A DNA stretch of 41,947 nucleotides, taken from NCBI GenBank assembly GCA_028292545.1, contig JAQGMC010000130.1, positions 1 through 41,947 of the forward strand. Direction: 5' to 3'. A program made the position numbers and the translations under genes. Shown here piece after piece: positions 34,820 to 41,947 of this stretch. Source of the stretch: Paucimonas sp. (GTDB lineage Bacteria; Pseudomonadota; Gammaproteobacteria; Burkholderiales; Burkholderiaceae_D). The notes beneath the pieces are model-generated. The model made no database searches, had not been told where the DNA came from, and saw only the letters and a list, made by a program, of their open reading frames with translations. The stretch's first letter is position 1. Each line of letters opens with the position of its first letter.

Positions 34820-34879
34820 ATAGATGGCCCAAACCCTCCCGACCCGCTTTTCCACCTCTTCCTGAACCACTGACCACTC

Positions 34880-35641
34880 ATGTACAAGCTAGTCCTCATG
34901 CGCCATGGCGAATCGACCTGGAACCTTGAAAACCGCTTCACTGGCTGGACCGATGTCGACCTGACTGAAAAAGGCGTCAATGAAGCCTACACCGCCGGCA
35001 AGACGCTGGCCGATGCAGGCTTCAGTTTCGACCTGGTCTACACCTCGGTGCTGCGGCGCGCGATCCGCACAACCTGGCTGACGCTGGATGCGATGGACTT
35101 GATGTGGCTTCCGGTCGTGACAAGCTGGCGCCTGAACGAACGCCATTACGGCGCGCTGCAGGGATTGAACAAGGCGGAAACCGCCGCCAAGTTCGGCGAC
35201 CAGCAAGTGCTGACCTGGCGCCGCAGCTATGACGTGCCGCCCAATCCGCTCGATCCGGCTGATCCGCGCACCTCGTTCAACGATCCGCGTTACGCCAGCC
35301 TGAAGCGCGAGGAAGTGCCACTGACTGAATGCCTGAAAGACACGGTGGCGCGCGTGATGCCGATCTGGAATGAATCGATTGCGCCGGCAATCCGGGCCGG
35401 ACGCCGCATTTTGATTTCCGCACATGGCAACAGCCTGCGCGCGCTGATCAAATCGCTGGACCAGTTGTCGGACCAGGAAATCGTCGGCCTCAATATTCCC
35501 AACGGCCAGCCACTGGTCTATGAACTTGACGCCGACCTGAAGCCGCTGCGCAGCTATTACCTGGGCGATGCGGCTGCAATTGCAGCGGCCCAGCAGGCAG
35601 TTGCCAACCAGGGCGCGGCCAAGTCGAAGGAAGCAAAATAA
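34880..35641 (+). CDS. gpmA: 2,3-bisphosphoglycerate-dependent phosphoglycerate mutase
   Basis: Interconverts 3- and 2-phosphoglycerate in glycolysis. The 253 residues contain the phosphohistidine site RHGES (His9), Arg60, Glu87 (LNERHYG) and His182 (SAHGNS). Length and motifs mark the cofactor-dependent type. envC follows after 38 bp. Confidence 0.98.
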   Translation: MYKLVLMRHGESTWNLENRFTGWTDVDLTEKGVNEAYTAGKTLADAGFSFDLVYTSVLRRAIRTTWLTLDAMDLMWLPVVTSWRLNERHYGALQGLNKAETAAKFGDQQVLTWRRSYDVPPNPLDPADPRTSFNDPRYASLKREEVPLTECLKDTVARVMPIWNESIAPAIRAGRRILISAHGNSLRALIKSLDQLSDQEIVGLNIPNGQPLVYELDADLKPLRSYYLGDAAAIAAAQQAVANQGAAKSKEAK

Positions 35642-35679
35642 GCTGCATCGCAAGCCGGCAGCGCCCGCCCTGGCGCGTC

Positions 35680-37014
35680 ATGTTGGCGCTCGCGCTGCCA
35701 GCCGTGTTGATCACCATGCTGCTGGCAGCCACGGTCGCGCCTGCCTCTGCTGCGCGCGCCGACCGGCAGCGCGAAAAACTCTCGGCCGAACAGGAACGCG
35801 CGGCGCTGCGCGGCAAGCTGGCCGGCTTGCGGCGCGAAATGGAAGGCACGGAATCGGCGCGCAGCCATGCCAGCGATGCGCTGGCGGCCTCGGAACGCGC
35901 GATTTCCGAAGCCAACCGCGCACTCAACGAACTGGCGCAGGAACAGCGCGAGGCAGCCGAACGCATCGACCTGCTGCGCCGCCGCCAGCAAGCGCTGCAA
36001 GCCCAGCTTGACCAGAAAAAGCGCCAGCTCGGCCGGCTGGCGCGCGACCAGGTCGTGGCCAGCGGCAGCGATCGCATGCAGCTCTTGCTTTCGGGGGACA
36101 ACCCCAACCGCATCAACCGCGACCTGCGTTACCTCGACTATGTCGCCCGGGCCCAGGCGCAACTGGTGGTCCGGCTGCAGGCCGACCTGGCGCAAGTGGC
36201 CAGCAATACCGAGGAAATCGTGGCTGCCACTGCCGAACTGGATGAGATCGCGGCCGACCAGCGCCAGCAAAAGGCTGTGCTGGAGAAAGAGAAGTCGAAA
36301 CGCGCAATACTTTTGACCAGCCTCTCGAATAAGCTTGAATCGCAACGCAAGGAAGCGGGCGCACTGGAACGGGATGAAAAGCGCATGGCGCTGCTGCTGA
36401 ACCGCCTGTCGAAGCTGATCGAAGAACAACGCCAGGCAGAACTGGCCCAGGCGCGCCAGCGCGAGGCGCAACAGCGCGAGGCACAGCAACGCAAGCTAGC
36501 CGCGCGCAAGCCGGCTGCAGGCAAACAGCGCGAGCCATTCCGCCCGGATCCGATCGACGCAGATGAAAAACCGGCGCAAGCAGCCAGCCGCGAACCGGCA
36601 GCCGTACCGGCAGCGGTGGACATGGGGGCGCTGCGCGGCCAGCTGAAGCTGCCGGTGAAGGGTGAACTGGTGGCCCGTTTCGGCAGCCGGCGTGGCGAAG
36701 GCGGCAACTGGAAAGGCGTTTTCATCCGCGCCACCGAAGGCGCCGAGGTGCGGTCCCTGGCAGCAGGCCGCATTGCTTATGCGGAATGGCTGCGCGGGTT
36801 TGGCAACCTGGTCATTGTGGACCATGGCAACCATTACCTGAGTGTTTATGGCAACAACCAGGCTGTTCTTAAACAACCGGGCGACATTGTGAAGGCGGGA
36901 GATGTCATTGCAAGCGCAGGCAATAGCGGCGGCAACGAATTTTCGGGTTTATACTTTGAGCTGCGTTTCCAGGGCCGCGCAGTCGATCCCATGCAGTGGA
37001 TGGCAGGCCGATAA
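35680..37014 (+). CDS. envC: EnvC-like murein hydrolase activator (degenerate LytM domain)
   Basis: A periplasmic cell-division protein of 444 residues. It has a signal peptide (1-25), long coiled coils (about 28-115 and 150-285), a Pro/Arg-rich linker and a C-terminal LytM/M23 domain (320-444). The metal ligands of active M23 enzymes are missing: NWKGVFIRA replaces the HxxxD box, and GLYFELR replaces HxH. This is the EnvC pattern, where the domain activates amidases instead of cutting. The gene lies between gpmA and ctpA, as is common in this group. Confidence 0.92.
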   Translation: MLALALPAVLITMLLAATVAPASAARADRQREKLSAEQERAALRGKLAGLRREMEGTESARSHASDALAASERAISEANRALNELAQEQREAAERIDLLRRRQQALQAQLDQKKRQLGRLARDQVVASGSDRMQLLLSGDNPNRINRDLRYLDYVARAQAQLVVRLQADLAQVASNTEEIVAATAELDEIAADQRQQKAVLEKEKSKRAILLTSLSNKLESQRKEAGALERDEKRMALLLNRLSKLIEEQRQAELAQARQREAQQREAQQRKLAARKPAAGKQREPFRPDPIDADEKPAQAASREPAAVPAAVDMGALRGQLKLPVKGELVARFGSRRGEGGNWKGVFIRATEGAEVRSLAAGRIAYAEWLRGFGNLVIVDHGNHYLSVYGNNQAVLKQPGDIVKAGDVIASAGNSGGNEFSGLYFELRFQGRAVDPMQWMAGR

Positions 37015-37244
37015 CGCATTCACCAGCTTCATGATTTCCGTTCCGGGCGGCGCCAGGCGTCACGAGCCTCGAAGCGGCGGCGGCTTGAAAAAAGCCTCCT
37101 GCGCATCGATATGGGCGGCAGCAGGGCAACGGAGCACATCACGCATTGGGCAGGCTGCAGGGGAAGCACCGGATTTCACACTCAGCAAACGGCAGCGCCG
37201 GGCGCAAGCCCTGCCCGCGCCGCACGCTTCATCAGATTCATCGT

Positions 37245-37266
37245 CCCTCGCCACGTACGGCGAGGG
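37245..37266 (+). promoter_or_regulatory. Perfect hairpin in the ctpA leader
   Basis: CCCTCGCC/GGCGAGGG forms an 8-bp stem with loop ACGTAC, about 10 nt before the AGGTGAG ribosome site of ctpA. The remainder of the 271-bp gap after envC shows no gene. The role is unknown. Confidence 0.4.
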
Positions 37267-37285
37267 CAACCACCGCAGGTGAGAA

Positions 37286-38749
37286 ATGAGCAGCAGCAAA
37301 CTAAAGAACATCAGTTTGATCGCCCTGGGCGTCATGGCCGGCGTGGCCGGATCGATGCAGTTCGATGCATTGGCGCAAAAAAGCGCCGGCGCGCCACTGC
37401 CGGTCGACGAGCTGCGCCAACTGGCTGATGTCTTCGGCCTGATCAAGACCGACTACGTGGAAGCGGTGGAAGACCGGAAGTTGCTGACCGAAGCCATTTC
37501 CGGCATGGTCGCCTCGCTCGACCCGCATTCGGCCTACCTCGACAAGAAAGCCTTCAAGGAATTGCGCGAAGGCACCCAGGGCAAGTTTGTTGGCCTGGGC
37601 ATCGAGGTTGGCATGGAAGACGGCTACGTCAAAGTCATCTCCCCGATCGAGGATTCGCCGGCACACAAGGCTGGCTTGAAGGCGGGCGACCTGATCACCC
37701 GGCTCGACAACACGCCGGTCAAGGGCATGACGCTCGACGAGGCGGTCAAGCGCATGCGCGGCGAGCCGAATACGAAGATCACGCTGACGGTGGCGCGCAA
37801 GGAAGAAGACAAGCCGCTCATCATTTCCATCGTGCGCCAGGAAATCCGGGTGCAAAGCGTCAAGTCCAAGATCATCGAGCCAGGCTTTGCCTGGGTCCGG
37901 GTGTCGCAATTCCAGGAGCCCACCGTCGATGACCTGGTCAAGAAACTGAGCGCGCTCTATGCCCAGGATCCTGGCCTCAAGGGCCTGGTGCTGGACTTGC
38001 GCAATGATCCGGGCGGCGTGCTGCCGGGCGCCATCGGCGTATCGGCGGCTTTCCTGCCCAAGGATGTGTCCATCGTTTCCACCAACGGCCAGTTGCCGGA
38101 CTCGAAAGCCACCTTCTATGCACGGCGGGAGTTTTACGCCACGCGCTCTTCGTCCGGCGATCCGCTGGCCAAGCTGCCCGAGGTATTCAAGAAAGTGAAG
38201 ATGGTGGTGCTGGTGAATTCGGGCTCGGCCTCGGCTTCCGAAATCGTGGCTGGCGCGCTGCAAGACTACAAGCGCGCCACCGTCATGGGCACCCAGACTT
38301 TCGGCAAGGGTTCGGTGCAGACGATTCGCCAGCTGTCGACCGATACCGCGGTCAAGCTGACGACGGCGCGCTATTACACGCCCAACGGCCGTGCCATCCA
38401 GGCGCGTGGCATCGTGCCCGACCTGATGGTGGATGAAACGGCGGAGGGCGATGGCTTGAACGGACTGCGCCTGCGCGAATCGGATCTGCAGAAGCACCTG
38501 ACCAACGACAAGGACAAGGAAGAAGCCCGCGCCCGCATCGACGAACTGGAAGAGGAACAACGGCTGGCTGCGCTGGAAAAACGGCGCAAGCCGCTGGAAT
38601 TTGGCGGCAAGGATGATTTCCAGCTGGCGCAGGCAGTGAACCACCTGAAAGGCTTGCCGGTGCAGCTGTCCAAGACGCGCGTGGTCGAAAGCAAGAAAGA
38701 GCAGACCATCAACACCAAGGATGAAAAGAAACCGGCCGACAAAAAATAA
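37286..38749 (+). CDS. ctpA: Carboxy-terminal processing protease (S41)
   Basis: Tail-specific protease of the periplasm, 487 residues. It has an N-terminal hydrophobic segment (9-25), a PDZ domain (about 98-180) and a catalytic domain with Ser316 (SGSASASEI) and Lys341 (FGKGSVQT), exactly 25 residues apart as in Prc. The charged C-terminal tail is rich in Lys, Glu and Asp. In other bacteria such proteases can work with EnvC/NlpI-type partners; here envC is the upstream neighbour. AGGTGAGAA precedes the ATG. Confidence 0.95.
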   Translation: MSSSKLKNISLIALGVMAGVAGSMQFDALAQKSAGAPLPVDELRQLADVFGLIKTDYVEAVEDRKLLTEAISGMVASLDPHSAYLDKKAFKELREGTQGKFVGLGIEVGMEDGYVKVISPIEDSPAHKAGLKAGDLITRLDNTPVKGMTLDEAVKRMRGEPNTKITLTVARKEEDKPLIISIVRQEIRVQSVKSKIIEPGFAWVRVSQFQEPTVDDLVKKLSALYAQDPGLKGLVLDLRNDPGGVLPGAIGVSAAFLPKDVSIVSTNGQLPDSKATFYARREFYATRSSSGDPLAKLPEVFKKVKMVVLVNSGSASASEIVAGALQDYKRATVMGTQTFGKGSVQTIRQLSTDTAVKLTTARYYTPNGRAIQARGIVPDLMVDETAEGDGLNGLRLRESDLQKHLTNDKDKEEARARIDELEEEQRLAALEKRRKPLEFGGKDDFQLAQAVNHLKGLPVQLSKTRVVESKKEQTINTKDEKKPADKK

Positions 38750-38767
38750 GCCTGCCACGTTACACTG

Positions 38768-38793
38768 AAGGCCGCCTGCGGGCGGCCTTTTTT
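38768..38793 (+). terminator. Rho-independent terminator after ctpA
   Basis: A 9-bp stem AAGGCCGCC/GGCGGCCTT with a TGCG loop runs straight into six Ts (38788-38793). It ends the gpmA-envC-ctpA transcript, 37 bp before moeB. Confidence 0.93.
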
Positions 38794-38830
38794 ATCGCCG
38801 CATCAAAATCCAAGTCCGACCACTGCCGCC

Positions 38831-39598
38831 ATGAACGACCAACAGCTGCTGCGCTATTCGCGCCATATCCTGCTCGACGAAATCGGCATCGAAGGCCAGG
38901 AAAAGCTGCTTGGCGCGCGTGCGCTGGTGATCGGGGCCGGCGGCCTGGGTTCGCCCGTGGCGTTTTACCTGGCCTCCGCCGGGCTGGGCATGATCACGCT
39001 GGTGGACAATGACACGGTCGACCTGACCAACCTGCAGCGCCAGATCCTGCATGCGAGCGACCGCATCGGCCAGCCGAAAGCCACGTCTGGCAAGCAGGCC
39101 ATGCTGGCGATCAATCCGGAAGTACAGGTGCTGGCCTTACAGGAAAGGCTGGAAGGCGCGCGGCTGCAGGAACTGGTATCGGCATCCGATGTGGTGCTGG
39201 ATTGCAGCGACAATTTCGCCACCCGCCATGCGGTCAACCGCGCCTGCGTCGCAGCGCGGGTGCCGCTGGTTTCAGGCGCCGCGGTGCGGATGGACGGTCA
39301 GGTATCCGTATTCGACACGCGCCGCGCCGATGCGCCCTGCTATGCCTGCCTGTTCCCGCCCGACCAGGAATTCGAGGAAGTGCAATGCGCAACGATGGGT
39401 GTATTTGCGCCGCTGGTTGGCATCATCGGCACGATGCAGGCAGCCGAGGCGCTGAAACTGGTGGCGGGCATAGGCGAATCGCTGGCCGGCCGCTTGCTGC
39501 TGCTGGATGCGCGCACGATGGAATGGACCAGCATACGGGTAGGACGCAATGCGCACTGCCCGGTGTGCGCAAGCGCTTCAACCCCATCCCCACCCTGA
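38831..39598 (+). CDS. moeB: HesA/MoeB/ThiF-family adenylyltransferase
   Basis: E1-like enzyme that adenylates the C-terminus of a ubiquitin-like sulfur carrier (MoaD or ThiS). The 255 residues show the nucleotide loop GAGGLGSP (36-42), Arg11 and Arg70, the Asp in DCSDN, and two zinc Cys pairs (Cys170/173, Cys243/246). Which carrier it serves cannot be decided, since moaD or thiS is not nearby. The last codons and TGA stop come from a REPIN-like repeat, so the C-terminus after CPVC has probably been altered. Confidence 0.92.
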   Translation: MNDQQLLRYSRHILLDEIGIEGQEKLLGARALVIGAGGLGSPVAFYLASAGLGMITLVDNDTVDLTNLQRQILHASDRIGQPKATSGKQAMLAINPEVQVLALQERLEGARLQELVSASDVVLDCSDNFATRHAVNRACVAARVPLVSGAAVRMDGQVSVFDTRRADAPCYACLFPPDQEFEEVQCATMGVFAPLVGIIGTMQAAEALKLVAGIGESLAGRLLLLDARTMEWTSIRVGRNAHCPVCASASTPSPP

Positions 39599-39739
39599 CC
39601 CTCCCCTTGAAAGGGAGGGGATGCCGAAGCTTCGATGGCCTATGCAGGGAAATGAAAGCGCCCTTCCTTCCCGCGCCGCGACGACCTATGCGGGAACGTT
39701 AAAGCTCCCTCCCTTTCAAGGGGAGGGTGGGGATGGGGT
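39581..39739. repeat. REPIN-like inverted repeat pair
   Basis: The arms 39581-39619 and 39707-39739 are inverted copies: 33 bp match exactly, and the left arm has an extra TGACCC (39596-39601). Each arm holds its own small hairpin CCCTCCC/GGGAGGG. The 87-bp centre is non-coding. The layout (two REP-type hairpins facing each other) is that of a REP doublet or small MITE moved by a RAYT-type transposase; no such gene lies in this window. It fills the gap between moeB and hyuB and covers the moeB stop codon. Confidence 0.85.
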
Positions 39740-39780
39740 CAACGCACGTTGGCACCTGCCCTCACCAAGTCGCAAAGCAG

Positions 39781-41424
39781 TCACCCCAGCTTTCCATCCA
39801 GTTCGTCGCGCTTGTGCGCCTGGGGATCACGCTTGCCCGGCTCACCCCAGCCGGCACCGCCAGCGGTTTGCACCAGCAGCCGGTCGCCCTTGAACATGCG
39901 GGTGACGATCTTGGATGGAATCTCGACTTGTTCGCCATTGGCCCGCAGCAGCACGCCCGAAGCCTGGCCGCCGTCGGCGCCGCCAGCCAGTCCGCGCGCA
40001 GCCGAATAATGCCGTTCGCCGCGGTAAGTCATCGACACTTCGCCATCCAGCACTTCGTATTCACGCGCCAGGCCCAGTCCGCCGCGATATTGCCCCGCGC
40101 CGCCGGAGCCGGGCACCAGCATCGACTTCAGCACCCGGATCGGGGCTTCCATTTCCAGCGCCTCGACCGGCAGGTTCATGCAGTTGGTGGCATCGGTTTC
40201 AATCACGTCGACGCCATCTGCATCGTTGCAGGCGCCGCTGCCGCCGGCAATCAGTTCGCCGGAAATGAAACGCCGCCCTTCGCGGCTGGTGCCGCCAAAG
40301 GCGACCACCAGCATTTCGCCGGCAGATGAAGCCGGCACCAGGCCCGGCAGCACGCCCGCCAGCGCGCCGATGATGGACCCGGTAATGCGCTTGATGGTGG
40401 AGGTGCGCGCATTCACCGGCGCCGGCTCGATCGGATTCACCAGCGAGCCGGGCGGCAAGGTAAAGCGCACCGGCCGGAAGCAGCCGGCATTGGTCGGGAT
40501 CGAGGGATCGGTCAAGGCGCGCACCGCGAAATAGGCGGCTGCCTGCACGCCGGATTCGACGCAGTTGAAGGGGCCCTTCACTTGCGGGCTGGTGCCGGTG
40601 AAGTCGACATCGAACCAGCCGTCGGCAATCGTGACTGCCACCTGGATCGTGACCGGCTTGTCGAGTTCAATGCCGTCATTGTCGAGATAGTCGGTATAGC
40701 GGTAGGTGCCGGACGGGATCAGGCGCAACACGTCGCGCGTCATTTTTTCGGAACGGTCGAGCAGGGTAGTGAAGATCGCCTGCAAGTCGCGCGGACCGAT
40801 TTGCCGACACAAGTCGCGGATGCGGCGCACGCCCACCGTGCAGGCCGCCACCTGGGCATTCAGGTCGCCCATGAAGGCGTCGGGCAGGCGCACGTTCTGG
40901 CGCGCCAGCCGGATGAAGGTGTCGTTGTATTTGCCGGCATCCATCAGGCGCAACGGCGGTATGCGCAAGCCTTCCTGGAAAATTTCAGTGGCATTGGTGG
41001 GGAGCGAACCGGGCGTCATGCCGCCGACGTCGCCGTGATGCGTCATTGCGGCGCTCAGTGCGAACGGCTTGCCATCGACGAAGATCGGCATCATGACCGC
41101 GATATCGGGCAAGTGGGTGCCGCCGGTATAAGGGTCGTTCAGGATGAAGGCGTCGCCCTCGCGCATTTCCTCGGGCGGATAGGTGGCCAGCATCGCGCCC
41201 ACCGCCGGTATCAGCGTGGCCAGGTGGATCGGGATTGCGCAAGATTGCGCCAGTGTTTCGCCCTTGAGCGTGAACAGGCTGGCCGAGGCATCGAGGCCTT
41301 CCTTGACGATGGGCGAGAAGGAACTGCGCAACAGCGTCATCTGCATTTCATCCGCCACGCTGACCAGCTTGTTGCGCACGACTTCCAGCGTGATCGGGTC
41401 GGTCGTCACGTCATGCATTGTCAT
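39781..41424 (-). CDS. Hydantoinase B / oxoprolinase family subunit
   Basis: A 547-residue HyuB-type subunit of an ATP-dependent hydantoinase or 5-oxoprolinase. The start DPITLEVVRNKLVSVADEM, the metal-binding region DPYTGGTHLPD and THHGDVGG are family signatures. ATG 41424 overlaps the hyuA stop as ATGA, with GGAG upstream. Substrate cannot be read from sequence: hydantoins, 5-oxoproline and N-methylhydantoin are all possible. It converges on moeB across the REPIN-like repeat. Confidence 0.93.
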   Translation of the reverse strand: MTMHDVTTDPITLEVVRNKLVSVADEMQMTLLRSSFSPIVKEGLDASASLFTLKGETLAQSCAIPIHLATLIPAVGAMLATYPPEEMREGDAFILNDPYTGGTHLPDIAVMMPIFVDGKPFALSAAMTHHGDVGGMTPGSLPTNATEIFQEGLRIPPLRLMDAGKYNDTFIRLARQNVRLPDAFMGDLNAQVAACTVGVRRIRDLCRQIGPRDLQAIFTTLLDRSEKMTRDVLRLIPSGTYRYTDYLDNDGIELDKPVTIQVAVTIADGWFDVDFTGTSPQVKGPFNCVESGVQAAAYFAVRALTDPSIPTNAGCFRPVRFTLPPGSLVNPIEPAPVNARTSTIKRITGSIIGALAGVLPGLVPASSAGEMLVVAFGGTSREGRRFISGELIAGGSGACNDADGVDVIETDATNCMNLPVEALEMEAPIRVLKSMLVPGSGGAGQYRGGLGLAREYEVLDGEVSMTYRGERHYSAARGLAGGADGGQASGVLLRANGEQVEIPSKIVTRMFKGDRLLVQTAGGAGWGEPGKRDPQAHKRDELDGKLG

Positions 41425-41947
41425 TGCGTCTCTCCTTCGATTCGGGTCAGGACCAGGGCGCCGGAAGCATCGACCACGGCCCGCCATCCGGGTGGCATCA
41501 GCGTGGTGGTGTCGGCTTGCTCGAAGACGGCGGGGCCGTTGGCGATGGTGGCGCCAGGCGCCAGCGCATGGCGGTTGTAGATGGTGGCTTCGTGCACGCC
41601 ATCCTTGAGCCGTATCTTGCGCCGGCCCTTGATCGCCTCGCCCGGCACCGGTGCATAGGCAATATTGCGCGCCGAGCCGCCGCTGGGACAGCGGTGCACT
41701 GCGCGCACATTGACGATGGTGGTGGCCGCATCTGCGCCATGGCCATACACCTTGTCATGTTCTTCGCGGAAGGCCTGGTGCAGGCGCGCGCCCAACTGCG
41801 CCGGGTCGGAAAAGTCGATCGGCACTTCCAGGTAATACGACTGGCCGACATAGCAGACGTCGGCAAAATAAGTGATGGCGATGCTGGCCGGATCGACTTG
41901 CTCGGTCTGCATCAGCCGTTCGCAAGTCTGGTCCAGGCTTGCCAGTG
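41421..41947 (-). CDS. Hydantoinase A / oxoprolinase family subunit, C-terminal part (partial)
   Basis: The last 174 residues of a HyuA-type subunit; the N-terminal ATP-binding part lies beyond the window. The pieces YVGQSYYLEVPI, REEHDKVYGH and GPAVFEQADTTTLMPPGW are typical of the C-terminal end. Coupled by ATGA overlap to the hyuB gene, with which it forms the enzyme. Confidence 0.92.
   Translation of the reverse strand, partial: LASLDQTCERLMQTEQVDPASIAITYFADVCYVGQSYYLEVPIDFSDPAQLGARLHQAFREEHDKVYGHGADAATTIVNVRAVHRCPSGGSARNIAYAPVPGEAIKGRRKIRLKDGVHEATIYNRHALAPGATIANGPAVFEQADTTTLMPPGWRAVVDASGALVLTRIEGETQ

Noticed and set aside
35680-37014. Active M23 endopeptidase
   Set aside because: The zinc ligand motifs are replaced, which fits EnvC-type activators.
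37301-38758. 485-residue open frame opposite ctpA
   Set aside because: It mirrors the ctpA frame and has no recognisable protein features.

Overview
The window looks like the chromosome of a GC-rich betaproteobacterium of the order Burkholderiales, most likely Oxalobacteraceae (Massilia/Janthinobacterium/Herbaspirillum relatives). This is an inference from gene order and protein style: divergent metK and paired lpxL-type genes, dapF-DUF484-xerC, COG0523-dksA, hslVU with a long HslV propeptide, rhodanese-grxC-secB-gpsA, and gpmA-envC-ctpA-moeB. There are no rRNA, tRNA, CRISPR, phage or insertion-sequence genes.

Left part (1-9782). On the minus strand lies the SAM cycle: ahcY (partial) behind a clear SAH riboswitch, and metK behind a 137-nt leader. 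Between them sits a secreted-proteolysis block: an M14 carboxypeptidase, then a free-standing protease-propeptide-like protein, an S8 serine protease with a GlyGly-CTERM tail, and a rhombosortase whose start overlaps the protease stop. On the plus strand follow two lipid A acyltransferases, dapF and a DUF484 gene.

Middle (9802-19269, all plus strand). XerC recombinase; a His-rich COG0523 GTPase; a DksA that has lost three of its four zinc cysteines and carries a long Lys/Ala tail; a small secreted protein and a TonB-dependent receptor; a tandem-STAS protein; the HslVU protease; and a small very basic ORF. The GTPase, DksA and receptor together suggest a metal (zinc) theme.

Type II secretion (19302-31215, minus strand). 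A 12-gene run gspG-H-I-J-K-L-M-N-D-E-F-C with overlapping or nearly touching genes. GlyGly-CTERM proteins are known T2SS clients, so this system is a natural export route for the S8 protease 16 kb away, with rhombosortase processing its tail. GspC ends in an unusual low-complexity tail. No prepilin peptidase is present.

Right part (31564-41947). A cupin gene converges on gpsA with overlapping stop codons. The minus-strand operon rhodanese-grxC-secB-SH3-gpsA diverges from gpmA-envC-ctpA (plus). A clean terminator follows ctpA, then moeB/thiF, whose stop codon lies inside a REPIN-like inverted repeat. The window ends in a hydantoinase B/A pair (hyuA partial).

The most notable items are the propeptide/GlyGly-CTERM protease/rhombosortase cassette, the metK leader with a possible pseudoknot, the zinc-themed DksA neighbourhood and the REPIN-like element at moeB. 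Nothing in the window is demonstrably a wholly new system.
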